Made by a program: the position numbers and the translations under genes. This document shows positions 27,601 to 36,341 of a stretch of DNA of 64,000 nt, in pieces. The stretch is taken from contig JAIVEQ010000016.1 in NCBI GenBank assembly GCA_023838465.1, positions 1 to 64,000 of the forward strand, read 5' to 3'. The notes under the pieces were generated by a model that worked only from the letters and a program-made list of their open reading frames with translations, was not told the origin of the DNA and searched no databases. The stretch comes from Candidatus Thiodiazotropha sp. (lineage in GTDB: Bacteria > Pseudomonadota > Gammaproteobacteria > Chromatiales > Chromatiaceae). Each line of letters begins with the position of its first letter. The first letter of the stretch is position 1.

Positions 27601-28123
27601 GCTGATGGAAGCAGCGGACGCTGATGGAAAGGGTGGTGGTGAGTGGGAGGTGCGGTTGGCGGATTACCGCAATTACTACCATTTTGATGTCCGCATGAGT
27701 GACGACAAAGATGGTAGCGGAAATACAGAGCTGCTGTCTCGTCGTTTGGGAAAAGGCTCTGGTGGGGAACACCAGTCCCCCTTTTATGTTGCGATCGGCG
27801 CCGCCTTGGCCGCTGCGTACCGTATCGAACGAGAGGAAAACGGTGGATTTCGTGGTGGAATGGGTATCGCTGTATTCGATGAGGCGTTTTCGAAACTTGA
27901 CCTACAGAACACTGTGAGCGCGCTTGGCTTCCTTGATGAACTCGGTCTTCAGGTGTTGCTTGCGGCCCCCGATGAGAAATACGGACAGATTGCCGAGCAT
28001 GTCGACACCATCGTGAACGTCTATAGGGACGGGCCAGTTGTACATATCGATACCGAGTACATCAAGCCTGCGGCGAGGCAGGTCTTGGCTTCAGATAATC
28101 CGGTAATCCGCCCAGATACATGA
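24668..28123 (+). CDS. jetC: Wadjet system SMC ATPase JetC
   Basis: JetC is the MukB-like loop-extruding ATPase of Wadjet. The 1,151-aa protein starts with Walker A GPNASGKSSLLDAIQ (from residue 30). A DUF-like insertion of about 150 residues follows, then two coiled-coil stretches around a hinge-like globular region (about residues 490-660). It ends with the signature RRLGKGSGGEHQSPFYVAIG and Walker B GIAVFDEAFSKLD. All ATPase elements look intact. Overlaps both neighbours by 4 bases. Confidence 0.92.
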   Translation: MKRLTRLLLINWYRLDQISIEINGHTAFIGPNASGKSSLLDAIQAVLVGGSKQWWSPNASAGEKSTRSLRDYCLGVVRDPDNPDLSLEFRPRDQALTYLVLVFEEENGEPISIGVAMHARLEEAQETIDGRFIAPGLDLILSDLVDRTGGELVPKPWKRLREELRSRAGERFRAPPQVGEYQREVCAVLSDGKRHLDPPRFLRAFKNAITFSPIRNVSDFVRGHILEERPIQVRSLQEALHHYRDIQARTKEARQREEALSAINAQYQKAEQSERLGMAWRWVAKEAEFSAFDAEIEPLREIIEGTEQQIAKLEERIDVLKAEWEKADTALEEANKKLAATDVEQQRLRIKAQRSFAEQKVTNIETDLAQVRSGLGRVHQLLDYAEHLPSSELVLGLRQIPPLIEQGEGLLVSEWPMAPADLMRLVSKVGPLLQEASAELSERYEALVREEGELKENNAAIRERIARLEAGGSDLQPGTLKLIKLLNDHGIEAVPVCDRVDVADEAWRNALESFLGGHREALLVDPLQVRDAVSLYRREGKRLGIHGSRIVNTTKTEQWLERLRSGSLAEMAVTEDQHAQAYINLRAGNVIRVDSEEELMQHDRAITVDGMLATGGAVLRLRPEEPMLGRKAREKTLELLKAKFAEQGSKQYDKQQEKASVKRLREELVMPLDEHIKTLPDLESLVQVRRYELDEVQRLDREEQGLLDDSAYQMAVDNVAKCRQQREVIGGEQSSANTTRTSLTRQLDSDKGKLTQAETGSSRLAEERSAIQAMAAFDAQLAAEKLDELSSQEMFADESVESLRALNDKATSLAGASESRVRNQRSSAREELAEYWSAWGTENRPVSGSFDDYLPLATWVVSELRQIQETQLSQYVKEAENALRQAEHAFRADFVGKLQENLHLLDEQLKELNRNLKNRPFHGQYYRFIKTPESDVKEVLDWVLDWKPEQGGDVGGLFDAADDPNHPHSKAIARVRNLLMEAADADGKGGGEWEVRLADYRNYYHFDVRMSDDKDGSGNTELLSRRLGKGSGGEHQSPFYVAIGAALAAAYRIEREENGGFRGGMGIAVFDEAFSKLDLQNTVSALGFLDELGLQVLLAAPDEKYGQIAEHVDTIVNVYRDGPVVHIDTEYIKPAARQVLASDNPVIRPDT

Positions 28124-29304
28124 TGAATGATGTCGCCCGATCACTGTTGAACAAGCTCTTAGCCCAGGCGGATAGAGGCGGTCGAGAAACACTCCCAATT
28201 ACTGAACGCTATGCGAAAGAGTATTTTGCGCTCGCTAGCCTGTCGGACAGGGACAGAGTCCACGCAATGTTTGCCAACGCTGAGGCGGCGGGTGGAGTTG
28301 CGCTCAAATGGGGGAAAGGGGCTGCGGCTCAGGATCTTATTCGGATCCGCCTCGTTGATGCCGATAAGCTGGCCGAGTGGCTGGGAATGCCTCGGGCACG
28401 TGCTCATGCCGATAGGATTGCTGTCAAACTGGACCCGCAGCTCAAGGATGCGCCTAAGTGGCTCAGAGACGCATATGACGAGGCCCTAGGTCTATGGCGG
28501 CTAGGGAAGATTGCACTCAAGATTCGAGCCAATGAGACTGACTCCGCTGTCAGCCTGTTTCGAGTCGCAAGGGCGGTCAGTTTGAACGAACAAGAAGACC
28601 TCGACCTGCGGAGATTCAGCGTTCGGTTGCTCAACGACTCAAAAGCTATCGAGGGGATGTTGATGAAATTGGCGCCATTGCTTCGGCGTAATCCTGAATG
28701 GGAGACATTTGAAGACAACGCAGAGCTTTTTCGTCTCTTAGGTTTGGAGAAATTCCCGCCGCCCATCTACCTTAAGGGCCCACTTGTTATCAATTATTCA
28801 GATGTCGTCTGGGATGCTAGTACGTTGCGTCCCTATGTTGGGCTTTCGCCTGATGGGGTTTCAGGGGTGGAATTTTCCAGAAGGCCAACTTATCTACTTA
28901 CCATAGAAAACCTTTCCAGCTTCCAACGTCATGTGCGCGAAGTAGATGACGATGGGATCGTGATTTACTCTGCTGGTTTTCTGTCGCCTGCACTCATGCA
29001 AATGCTAGAGCTTTTAGACATGTTATTAGATCCAGAATGTCCCTGTTATCACTGGGGAGATCGAGATGTTGGAGGGCTTAGAATATTTGCTCATATCGAA
29101 TCTGGATTTAAACGACATACGGTACTGCCTCATTTGATGACGATAGCTTCAGAAAAGGAGGTGTATTTTGCAAAAAAAGAGCGTACTACCCTAGAAAAGT
29201 TAGCGTGTGAAGAAACTGAAACTGGCTCATTGGCCAGAACTTGGCTTCAGCAAAAACTCGGGCCAATGGAGCAAGAGGCTTTGGATCCTTTAGCGCCGCA
29301 ATAA
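28120..29304 (+). CDS. jetD: Wadjet system nuclease JetD (toprim-like)
   Basis: JetD is the nuclease that cuts DNA captured by JetABC. The 394-aa protein has the DUF3322/DUF2220 arrangement: an N-terminal arm and winged-helix region, then a toprim-like catalytic core. The core has the acidic motif LLTIENLSSF (Glu near residue 262) and HWGDRDVGGLRIF (about residues 310-322), the paired Asp of toprim folds. Both motifs are preserved. It completes the jetABCD operon. The 3' end of the gene is more AT-rich than the rest. Confidence 0.9.
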   Translation: MMNDVARSLLNKLLAQADRGGRETLPITERYAKEYFALASLSDRDRVHAMFANAEAAGGVALKWGKGAAAQDLIRIRLVDADKLAEWLGMPRARAHADRIAVKLDPQLKDAPKWLRDAYDEALGLWRLGKIALKIRANETDSAVSLFRVARAVSLNEQEDLDLRRFSVRLLNDSKAIEGMLMKLAPLLRRNPEWETFEDNAELFRLLGLEKFPPPIYLKGPLVINYSDVVWDASTLRPYVGLSPDGVSGVEFSRRPTYLLTIENLSSFQRHVREVDDDGIVIYSAGFLSPALMQMLELLDMLLDPECPCYHWGDRDVGGLRIFAHIESGFKRHTVLPHLMTIASEKEVYFAKKERTTLEKLACEETETGSLARTWLQQKLGPMEQEALDPLAPQ

Positions 29305-29382
29305 CGATCAATAAAACTTTATGTTTACGTCTGAAAGATACTGCCCATAAAGACATGCAGACTACCCTTATAGATTACTTCT

Positions 29383-30750
29383 ATGTATGGTCCCGATGAT
29401 ATAGAAGAGAAACGTAGAAAATTATTTTCGCTGATCTGGTCACGCCCTGCTACTGAAGTCGCGAAAGAATTGGGCATTTCAGATGTGGCAGTAGGAAAAC
29501 TATGTCGCAGACTGCAGGTCCCAAAACCTCCAAGTGGCTACTGGGCGCGTGTCGCATCGGGTAGAACACCAAAACGCCCAGCTCTTCCTGCCTATCGAGA
29601 AGAAATGGCGAAAAAGCTCAGACAGTCAAAAAAGTCATCAAGTCAAATACGCCTCACAAAATTACAGCTGGAATTTCTCGAGCGAGCACTACATGAACTC
29701 GGTCATACGGGAGTCGATACATCTGTCTGTAAGGTAGTCAGTGATGGTATTAAAACAGCTCCTGCTGAATTACTGAGCCAGATCCTCATATTGATCCAAA
29801 ACCGATACGAAAAATGGATCAGTGATTGCACCTCAGCGGCAAGTATCAATGCTGCACATAAAAGTCTGAGAAATTTAGTCGAAAAACTCTTGCCTCACGT
29901 TAAAGAGCGGATAGTGGTGTTTCGTCCTACAAGAAACAAGCATCAAAGGGAGTCATGCGGTCCAACATTGACCATAAAATCAACTGATGATTTCCTGCAA
30001 AGGGTTTCACAGCTTTCGCGGATTGCAAAAGAACAAAAATTGTCTTATCTCGTTGCTGATCTGTCGGGCTTAGAACATGCCTGGTCTGTGAGTCACATCT
30101 ATTCACCAAACACTCACCATAAATCAGATAGTTACCTGTGTGTCTCGGCAGAAGAGGTTTGGATCAAGGCAGACGTGGAGGATAGCTGGTCACATAATCA
30201 GTACGAAACTCAACGGATATCTTTGGCGGATATAGGCCCAATCGACCTCGTACTACCGAAGGACCAGCGACTTCCAGCAAGTATTAAGCAATCCTGGATC
30301 AAGCCCTATGCTAACCGTATTAAAGCAATACGCGAGGCGCAAGCGATATATGAAGCGTTACTGGATGCCTCTTATGATCTGGAGCGGAGTACACCCAGTG
30401 AGCAACTTGCGCTCTTTGATCGGCTTATATTCTCAGGAGATGAGGAAGGACCATTTATAAAAGCTAGACAGGCTTGGAGCAAGCTTGAAAGTTACTTTCA
30501 GCACTGGGAGGTAGAGCTGGACGCTGAATCAGTCAGCATCTGTCAGGATGTCCTAGGTATTGATATTGGCGATATCGTGATAGTGGATTCCAATAAAGGG
30601 TCTGTGAGACTGGCTGTGGATGGAATGAGTTTACACTCATCGGACGAGCACATCCTGTTCGCTATATCGGGAAAACGGTTTCGCAAGGATGGATTACCGG
30701 GGAAGCGGGATGAATACTTCTACATAGAGGTTTCAAATGATCAGGAGTAA
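29383..30750 (+). CDS. Hypothetical helix-turn-helix protein
   Basis: The 455-aa protein opens with a helix-turn-helix (RPATEVAKELGISDVAVGKLCRRL, about residues 19-42), followed by VPKPPSGYWARVASGRTPKRP, a block I recall from uncharacterised proteins on mobile elements. The rest has no known catalytic motif. The middle is basic and helical (AREEMAKKLRQSKKSSSQ type), and the C-terminal part is mixed alpha/beta. It starts 78 bases after jetD in the same direction, with weak spacing for cotranscription. It may be a regulator or a DNA-binding accessory. Function unknown. Confidence 0.6.
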   Translation: MYGPDDIEEKRRKLFSLIWSRPATEVAKELGISDVAVGKLCRRLQVPKPPSGYWARVASGRTPKRPALPAYREEMAKKLRQSKKSSSQIRLTKLQLEFLERALHELGHTGVDTSVCKVVSDGIKTAPAELLSQILILIQNRYEKWISDCTSAASINAAHKSLRNLVEKLLPHVKERIVVFRPTRNKHQRESCGPTLTIKSTDDFLQRVSQLSRIAKEQKLSYLVADLSGLEHAWSVSHIYSPNTHHKSDSYLCVSAEEVWIKADVEDSWSHNQYETQRISLADIGPIDLVLPKDQRLPASIKQSWIKPYANRIKAIREAQAIYEALLDASYDLERSTPSEQLALFDRLIFSGDEEGPFIKARQAWSKLESYFQHWEVELDAESVSICQDVLGIDIGDIVIVDSNKGSVRLAVDGMSLHSSDEHILFAISGKRFRKDGLPGKRDEYFYIEVSNDQE

Positions 30751-31072
30751 CTACAGTTTGATCAATATGTTTCAGATATCGAGGGATTTTGAGATATTTT
30801 CCAAAGTACAGTGAGTTAGGAGATTGTAACCTGCTGTGAGAGATTGCCGACGAATATGCTGATTTCAGAAAATAAGGATCACTACATGGTAGTGTTCGCC
30901 AGGAAAAAAATAACTTTCAGTATTAACCATATTACCGAATATTCTTCGCTAGAGATCTTCTAGGTGCATTTGGAGTACCTTGAGAATAGAGTGTGTGGTG
31001 CCTGGGTTTGCTGCTGAATGAGAATGCCGAGAAGATGGCCGCATCAACTCACCTACTTTATTAAATTTACCA
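30751..31072. other. Non-coding stretch between convergent genes
   Basis: The 322 bases are AT-rich, with stops in all frames over short distances. I see no tRNA, strong hairpin with T-run, or repeat here. It separates the rightward HTH gene from the leftward XRE gene. Confidence 0.4.
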
Positions 31073-31360
31073 TTAATCGATTCGGGTAAGAGCGGCAAGT
31101 TCCTGTGACACCCGTTCGGACAGAACTTTCAGGTCCACGCGCCCGTGTTTCTCCTGATAAGCCAGTGTTAATAGGGTAAGGGGATGGATATTTAGTACAC
31201 TGGCAAGGGCTTCGATCTTGTCCAAAGTCGGACTTTTGAGCCCACGTTCCAGAGTACTGAGATAAGTTCGGCTGGAGACCAGCCCAAACGCCTCCTGAGA
31301 CAAGCCCTGGGTCTTGCGAAACCGACGCAGGGCTTTACCAAACGCGGCGTTGATCTTCAC
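31073..31360 (-). CDS. XRE-family helix-turn-helix regulator
   Basis: The 95-aa protein is almost entirely an HTH_XRE domain: FGKALRRFRKTQGLSQEAFGLVSSRTYLSTLERG (about residues 7-40), then SPTLDKIEALASVLNIHPLTLL. It should bind DNA as a dimer. A 35-bp perfect palindrome lies 41 bases upstream of its start (31,401-31,435), a likely operator for autoregulation and possibly for the divergent lipoprotein genes at 31,728. Confidence 0.85.
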   Translation of the reverse strand: MKINAAFGKALRRFRKTQGLSQEAFGLVSSRTYLSTLERGLKSPTLDKIEALASVLNIHPLTLLTLAYQEKHGRVDLKVLSERVSQELAALTRID

Positions 31361-31400
31361 GGGGTCATCTCATGGAAATTCATAACCCGATCTTGTCTTT

Positions 31401-31435
31401 ATGAACACTATAGAGCTACAATCTATAGTGTTCAT
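31401..31435. promoter_or_regulatory. Palindromic operator upstream of XRE gene
   Basis: ATGAACACTATAG at 31,401-31,413 and its exact reverse complement CTATAGTGTTCAT at 31,423-31,435 surround 9 bases. The arms are 13 bp and perfect. Position before the XRE start suggests autorepression. Confidence 0.65.
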
Positions 31436-31727
31436 TTCGAGTCTATTTTGAACTTGCCATGTTTGAGACTGTAGATGGCACCGTAGTGACACGGCCAAAA
31501 CCCATTAATGAGATTGGCTCTCGTCTGTGTCCCCTGGCTATTGCAGTTTCCAATGAGTCAAGTTTCATGATGTACGTCAAATGACATTGCTGATACTGCT
31601 TTACTGTCCGTACTTCTTTGATAACTTCAATATGGGTAGTCTGTGGTGTTGTGCGCTAGTGGCGCAATCTAAATTCTGAGTGATCTTTTCGACATTAATC
31701 GTCTGATAATCGAACAAGGAGCGTTGA
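31436..31727. other. Intergenic region before lipoprotein gene
   Basis: No gene is apparent. The region has a possible ribosome site (AAGGAG at about 31,717) for the gene starting at 31,728. I see no other convincing signal. Confidence 0.4.
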
Positions 31728-33005
31728 ATGAATAATCTTCTTCCCTCATCTTTTCAGCTGAATCCTTTGAAGGGAATCGCAAAATCGAAGCTTATTATCA
31801 TAATATTGCTTTCAATTATCTGTGGCGTACAGATATTAACTGGATGCACCGCGACAACACCTAAAAATAATAGCAACCAAACAGTTGGAAACAGTGGGTT
31901 TGCCATTCAATTTGATAACAATATAAGAGCTACACCACGCTATACATACTACGCACTCATGGAAAATGCAGGAGATTCACAATGGCGAATCGTAGAGATT
32001 GACAATAAACCTCTCAAGCGAAGAGGCTTTAATAGTGAGCTCATTGCTATAGACCTGGAAGAAATGAGAATATGGCCGGATTACACATCTAATAATGTGA
32101 GCAGAGATGGTACTGCATTCTTCTGTATGAAAGGTGGCCACATGTCTGACAAGCATAAAGTGGGATCTTATAATGGGTGTAATAGCAATTTGATTAAAGC
32201 TCGATGGACGCTTGAAAGAGCTTGGGGCGAAAAGGTCGTAGTAAAACCCGATGAAGCAAAAATCGCTAGCCTTTTAGATGCAACCAACCTTATTCGTGAA
32301 GTACAGAATTGTGATTTATTGAGGAATGATGACGAAAATATTTTGAGCATGATTCGAATTGTACCGAAAGTAACCGATGAAAGTGGGTTGTATGCAGGTG
32401 AAGAGCTTATTAAAGTTAAGCGCTATATCTTAGGTGACAGAATTGATTGCCCGGTCAAAGATTCAACGCACTATACGGTGAGTATTAGAGAAAAGCCGAA
32501 GATCCCCTACGAGATTAGCATCGTTCCAAGAAAATACTCGAATCTCCGTTTTGAGTCTGAGAGCTTGGAACTGCACCCACAAATCACCATTCACCGGAAA
32601 ACATTTAATACGCTTGATATATCTGAGTCGCTGCAGGGGAATGAATTGGTAGTTTATATTCATAGGTTGAGTACCTCCAGTGGTAGACCATATGTTAGTT
32701 TTGACATTGCAAACAAGACTAACCGCTATCTAGCAATTCGGTCTCTATCGATACATCTCAATAACGAAGTATTTACTCAGAGTTACGATGGTAGTCAAAT
32801 GATGATACCTCCTGTAAGTAAAGCCACGAAAACTCTCCGTCTTCCCGACAAGGCAGCAAATGATATTCGAGTAAAGTTAAGTCGTACAGAAGCAGAGCGG
32901 AACACCCTGTTTATTGGACTTTCTGCTCTATACGATGATGAGGGAGAAAAAAAGACATTTTATGGAAAAAAGGAGGTCAAATATTCAAAGGTGCTGAATC
33001 TGTAA
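31728..33005 (+). CDS. Putative outer-membrane lipoprotein of unknown function
   Basis: The 425-aa protein has a long N-terminal lead, then a hydrophobic segment (KLIIIILLSIICGVQIL) and a lipobox LTGC, so the mature protein would start at a lipidated Cys near residue 40. The remainder is mostly beta-rich with paired Cys residues (GGHMSDKHKVGSYNGC, NCDLL, RIDCP). No family recognised. The AAGGAG site 7-12 bases upstream supports the start. It probably belongs with the second lipoprotein gene downstream as mobile-element cargo. Confidence 0.65.
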   Translation: MNNLLPSSFQLNPLKGIAKSKLIIIILLSIICGVQILTGCTATTPKNNSNQTVGNSGFAIQFDNNIRATPRYTYYALMENAGDSQWRIVEIDNKPLKRRGFNSELIAIDLEEMRIWPDYTSNNVSRDGTAFFCMKGGHMSDKHKVGSYNGCNSNLIKARWTLERAWGEKVVVKPDEAKIASLLDATNLIREVQNCDLLRNDDENILSMIRIVPKVTDESGLYAGEELIKVKRYILGDRIDCPVKDSTHYTVSIREKPKIPYEISIVPRKYSNLRFESESLELHPQITIHRKTFNTLDISESLQGNELVVYIHRLSTSSGRPYVSFDIANKTNRYLAIRSLSIHLNNEVFTQSYDGSQMMIPPVSKATKTLRLPDKAANDIRVKLSRTEAERNTLFIGLSALYDDEGEKKTFYGKKEVKYSKVLNL

Positions 33006-33284
33006 TTGTGTCTTGTGTGGAATTAAATCAGGTTGAAGGTATTTATTATCCTTGTGGACGCATCATCACTATGTTCACAGTGTGGTGATGCGGATTGGTA
33101 TAGCTGACTCTGGTGCTCTGAGATACGAGAGTGATCGCAAGCAAACAGAGGATTATCTTCTTGGTTTGAATAAACTATTTAAAGCACCACAATCTCGAAG
33201 AAACTTATCCATCCTCGGGGTGATCTTTCGTTCAATGCAAACGAGCATTCAATTAAAATTAATGTGTAATCGAAAAGTATCAAG

Positions 33285-34184
33285 ATGAACAAAAAACAAT
33301 GGATACCTGTGTCGATATTAAATGTGTTCGTGATTATTTCACTTACCGCTTGTGCAGGAAAGCCTGCTAAGGTTACGGAAAAAGAGGTTCCATATGAACA
33401 GCTATCCTATGCTGGGAAAATTGCCCGTTCAGCAAACCTGAACACCGTGAAAGATCAGGAACTGATCTATCCACAGGATCAGAATGATAAAACAAGATCT
33501 GCAACGAGTCGCTCCCTTGACCTGGCAATGGCCGCCGGCACTGCAAATGGTGTATTTACATCAGGTGCAGTTTCTCCTGGTATGGGTGCAGGTCTTTGGG
33601 TGATTTCAGCCCTATTACCTAGCCCACGTCAGGTAAGCGAGGAAGCAGTCTCACGCCTTTTTGTTTGGATGCCACACCAAATGGCAAACAATAAAGAGGA
33701 GGCGGCTGATCTCCTGATTAGAAAATATGTCGAAGCAGTCCAGAAAGCACTACCTGATCATGGCATTGAACGGATCAAGTCTAGTGTTAGAAACAGTGGT
33801 TTAGGTGGTGTTAGCGTGAGCATCAAGGGGCCAAAATGTCCCGATGGTTGCATACATACACTTTTTTATGTTGATGAGCCGGAAATTACCAAAGCACCGA
33901 GTATCCTCGGAGGATACGATGCTTACGTATGGAAGGTGAAAGGCAATAAGGAAAAATCGAACTTCATTCCACAAGGGAGGATGTATTTTCCAATTGGTGA
34001 GAAGCAATTGACAAAAGAAGAGCGAGTGGACTTCTATATGGGATTGAGTGCAGGCCTTCCTGAGTGGGCATTTCTCTATATTGCACCCAACGCAAAGGCC
34101 TCACCTGTTCCAGTGATATACAATACGGGCACACCGAATTATTTTATCAAGCCTGATAACAAACCGAATCAGCTTTTGAACTGA
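33285..34184 (+). CDS. Putative lipoprotein of unknown function
   Basis: The 299-aa protein has a signal segment (VSILNVFVIISLTAC) with lipobox LTAC and a predicted lipidated Cys near residue 23. After it comes YEQLSYAGKIARSANLNTVK, then a small-residue-rich segment (LAMAAGTANGVFTSGAVS) that could be membrane-associated, and a C-terminal beta-rich part with GPKCPDGCIHTLFYV. No known family recognised. The 279 bases upstream hold only a doubtful small frame. Confidence 0.65.
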   Translation: MNKKQWIPVSILNVFVIISLTACAGKPAKVTEKEVPYEQLSYAGKIARSANLNTVKDQELIYPQDQNDKTRSATSRSLDLAMAAGTANGVFTSGAVSPGMGAGLWVISALLPSPRQVSEEAVSRLFVWMPHQMANNKEEAADLLIRKYVEAVQKALPDHGIERIKSSVRNSGLGGVSVSIKGPKCPDGCIHTLFYVDEPEITKAPSILGGYDAYVWKVKGNKEKSNFIPQGRMYFPIGEKQLTKEERVDFYMGLSAGLPEWAFLYIAPNAKASPVPVIYNTGTPNYFIKPDNKPNQLLN

Positions 34185-34536
34185 TGTTTAAGTCAGTCGT
34201 GGGCCGTATAGTACATGAAGCGGAGTATTACGTTTCGGCCGCACAACGTATAGCAACAACATCTGGAGTACACTTATCTTGCAGTCTAATATCAGGGGCC
34301 TAATTCATAATCCGCCCAAATAACCCGCTGGAGTAAATCATGTGAGGTCTGGCGGTGTACATGCGTTGTTAGTGCTTTCTCAGAGTTGCCAAGCGTGCTA
34401 AGAAAGGTCCGTCTTGGGACCTACAAAGATACCACATAGAATTACTACTGGGTTATGTGCAGGAATGTATAGGTCATGTGAATTAAACTGGCCTGCCGCA
34501 TAATCTAAAAAGAGTAACTTCAGAGATAATTATTAG
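34185..34536. other. Non-coding stretch
   Basis: 352 bases between convergent genes. No RNA gene, repeat or clear terminator seen. Confidence 0.4.
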
Positions 34537-35049
34537 TCAAATCACTCGAAATCCTTTTCGGTCTCGCTCATAAATAAGTTTCAGTAATCTGGTGGCCTCA
34601 TCATGATTACAGACTGACTGAGCATGGCTATACGCTTCATTTAGGTTTCTGGGAATTATCTTTTTATGTCGTTCAACCATGGCGGACTCAATTACATCAA
34701 AGTAATTGCGTTCGATTTCAGTCAACTCATCGAATGTTTTGACTTCATCGAGTCTGATGCCGTATTTTATTAAAGACGATTTGAGAAATAGATATAAATC
34801 ATCTGAAACGTAAAATTCAATCGAGCCTGTTTTCTCATCTACTATACGATAGTATTCGGGCGTATTGATACCTGGCCAATCTTGGGGAAGTTTTCCTGTC
34901 CTGAAAAACTGTATTGCAGCATCCTCCATTTTGATGCGTGGAATGAAATGCGGGCAGAATTCATTGTCTGGGAAAGACTCGCTGGCATTACACCATCCCG
35001 AGTGGACATTGAACCGCTGGGAGCAGAGGTAGCAGGTGGATTCTGACAT
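34537..35049 (-). CDS. Hypothetical protein with N-terminal zinc-finger-like motif
   Basis: The 170-aa protein begins STCYLCSQRFNVHSGWCN, with CxxC and a third Cys nearby, then EFCPHFIPR. Together these could bind one zinc. The rest is acidic and helical and includes LTEIERNYFDVIESAMVERH. No enzyme motif. The leftward gene starts shortly after a small membrane-protein frame and may share its promoter. Function unknown. Confidence 0.55.
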   Translation of the reverse strand: MSESTCYLCSQRFNVHSGWCNASESFPDNEFCPHFIPRIKMEDAAIQFFRTGKLPQDWPGINTPEYYRIVDEKTGSIEFYVSDDLYLFLKSSLIKYGIRLDEVKTFDELTEIERNYFDVIESAMVERHKKIIPRNLNEAYSHAQSVCNHDEATRLLKLIYERDRKGFRVI

Positions 35050-35079
35050 GTTGATATCCTTACCTAAAGGATAATTCTG

Positions 35080-35190
35080 TTAGTCGCCTTTACCATGATT
35101 ATTCGGTTTATAGGTGATGACAAGAAAACCAAAGATACCAAAAAAGAGAATAATGGCGGTATAGATGTAGAACAATATTTCCATATCCAT
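35080..35190 (-). CDS. Small single-pass membrane protein (36 aa)
   Basis: The frame encodes MDMEILFYIYTAIILFFGIF followed by a few hydrophobic residues and a polar tail (YKPNNHGKGD). It has one transmembrane helix with a short cytoplasmic or periplasmic tail. AAGAGAG precedes the two possible ATG codons (35,190 or 35,184). Small membrane proteins of this type are often regulators or subunits of larger complexes. No family recognised. Confidence 0.45.
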   Translation of the reverse strand: MDMEILFYIYTAIILFFGIFGFLVITYKPNNHGKGD

Positions 35191-35275
35191 CTCTCTTAAG
35201 TAGGTTTCTAGTAAAGGTTATACTAGCATATTCAGTTGTTGTGAATTGATCTGTATGAATTTCGATAGCAGGCTA

Positions 35276-35914
35276 TTAGCTGTCTGTGACAGGTCCTAGC
35301 AGTACCTTGGCCATTTCGTAAAGCCTCGCCTTATCGCTGTTGGTGAGCTTTATATAGGTATGCAGCAGATCTCGCATGTCTTGCGGGAGGGGTTCACAGA
35401 ATGTATTTTCGATACGGGTCTCATCGAGCCAGCCGCGAGGCTTTTTTAAATATCGCTCACATCGTCTGGCCATGTCGTCAGGGATCTTCTTGAGCGGATT
35501 CGCTTGCAGTTTGTCTAAACGCTCGACAGTGAGTTTCAGCGCATCAAGGAAATCTGGCAGTTCGGCTGCGGCTGTGATTTCATCAATGACTGCCATGAAG
35601 TTACAGTAGCGTGTTGTGTAGACAGCCGTGGCTCTTGGCGATCCGACCCCATAGGTAATCCAAGCAGGCTCTACTTTCAGTATCTCGCCGAGTATCAGCG
35701 TCTCATCAGGTCCAGGCGTAGAGATCCCGAGTTCGAAGTTGTTGATGCGTCCACCACTCCAGCCCAGGCGCTGGCTGAGTGCTCGGCTGTTTGTCTCCTT
35801 GGCCATCAGTCGCGCCTGACGGATACGTTTGCCGATCTTCACATAGGTCTGATTCGGTTTCGCGGATTTCTTCGGGCTGATACTGCGGGGATTGTGTGGC
35901 GATTTCTTTTGCAT
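35276..35914 (-). CDS. XRE-type repressor-like protein
   Basis: From the ATG at 35,914 the protein is 212 aa. The helix-turn-helix lies early (IGKRIRQARLMAKETNSRAL SQRLGWSGGRINNFELG, about residues 26-62). A C-terminal helical region without a LexA-type protease motif follows. The upstream ATG at 35,977 is rejected because it would read through the operator-like repeats just before the gene. It is probably the element's own repressor, divergently placed relative to the tRNA-array leader. Confidence 0.7.
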   Translation of the reverse strand: MQKKSPHNPRSISPKKSAKPNQTYVKIGKRIRQARLMAKETNSRALSQRLGWSGGRINNFELGISTPGPDETLILGEILKVEPAWITYGVGSPRATAVYTTRYCNFMAVIDEITAAAELPDFLDALKLTVERLDKLQANPLKKIPDDMARRCERYLKKPRGWLDETRIENTFCEPLPQDMRDLLHTYIKLTNSDKARLYEMAKVLLGPVTDS

Positions 35915-35936
35915 GCCCACAAGCTTAACACAAAAA

Positions 35937-35973
35937 TCCAAAAAATTTGGAAATAGTGGTTGCAATATCCAAA
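35937..35973. promoter_or_regulatory. Operator-like repeats upstream of the XRE-type repressor
   Basis: Three half-sites occur in 37 bases: TCCAAA (35,937-35,942), TTTGGA (35,946-35,951) and TCCAAA (35,968-35,973). The first two form an inverted pair with 3 bases between, and the second and third a pair with 16 bases between. The layout fits a repressor controlling its own promoter. Confidence 0.55.
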
Positions 35974-36225
35974 TCACTGGCTACAATACAACGCAATTGA
36001 AATCACGGCGACATTTTGCCACCCAATTTTATACGAGATGAAAATGACTTCCATACAGCTATCACACTTATCACCGATGCACGCGGGCTTAGCTAGTCCA
36101 GCGTCCGTCTGTGTGTGCATATATGGCTGTCTGGATTCGCTTGAGTTTGGTGTAAGAACCCATGAACTCAACCAAGCCACATCCGATTACCGTCCCGAAA
36201 TTAGCTGGAAAGGGAATGGTATGAC

Positions 36226-36257
36226 GTAACCTCCAAAGGATATTTCCGGGAGGTTAC
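36226..36257 (+). promoter_or_regulatory. Leader hairpin 1 (9-bp stem)
   Basis: GTAACCTCC (36,226-36,234) pairs exactly with GGAGGTTAC (36,249-36,257) across a 14-base loop. The GGAGGT arm can instead pair with ACCTCC at 36,272-36,277, so the fold could switch. Confidence 0.55.
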
Positions 36258-36292
36258 CTGAACAGCCAGGCACCTCCTGAGGATCACACGAG

Positions 36293-36341
36293 AACCCCGG
36301 TTGGTGCCTACAGAACGCACTGCTGGGGTTTTTGCGTTCTG
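36293..36341 (+). terminator. Possible terminator overlapped by an alternative hairpin
   Basis: AACCCC (36,293-36,298) pairs with GGGGTT (36,325-36,330), with an inner GTGC/GCAC stem, and is followed by TTT. This is terminator-like. The overlapping pair CAGAACGCA (36,311-36,319) with TGCGTTCTG (36,333-36,341), 9 bp and perfect, would prevent it. A third pairing, GGGGTTT (36,325-36,331) with AAACCCC (36,350-36,356), is also possible. The set resembles an attenuator. Confidence 0.45.

Noticed and set aside
33052..33288. A 78-codon frame between the two lipoprotein genes
   Set aside because: It has no ribosome site, overlaps the start of the next gene and its peptide looks random.
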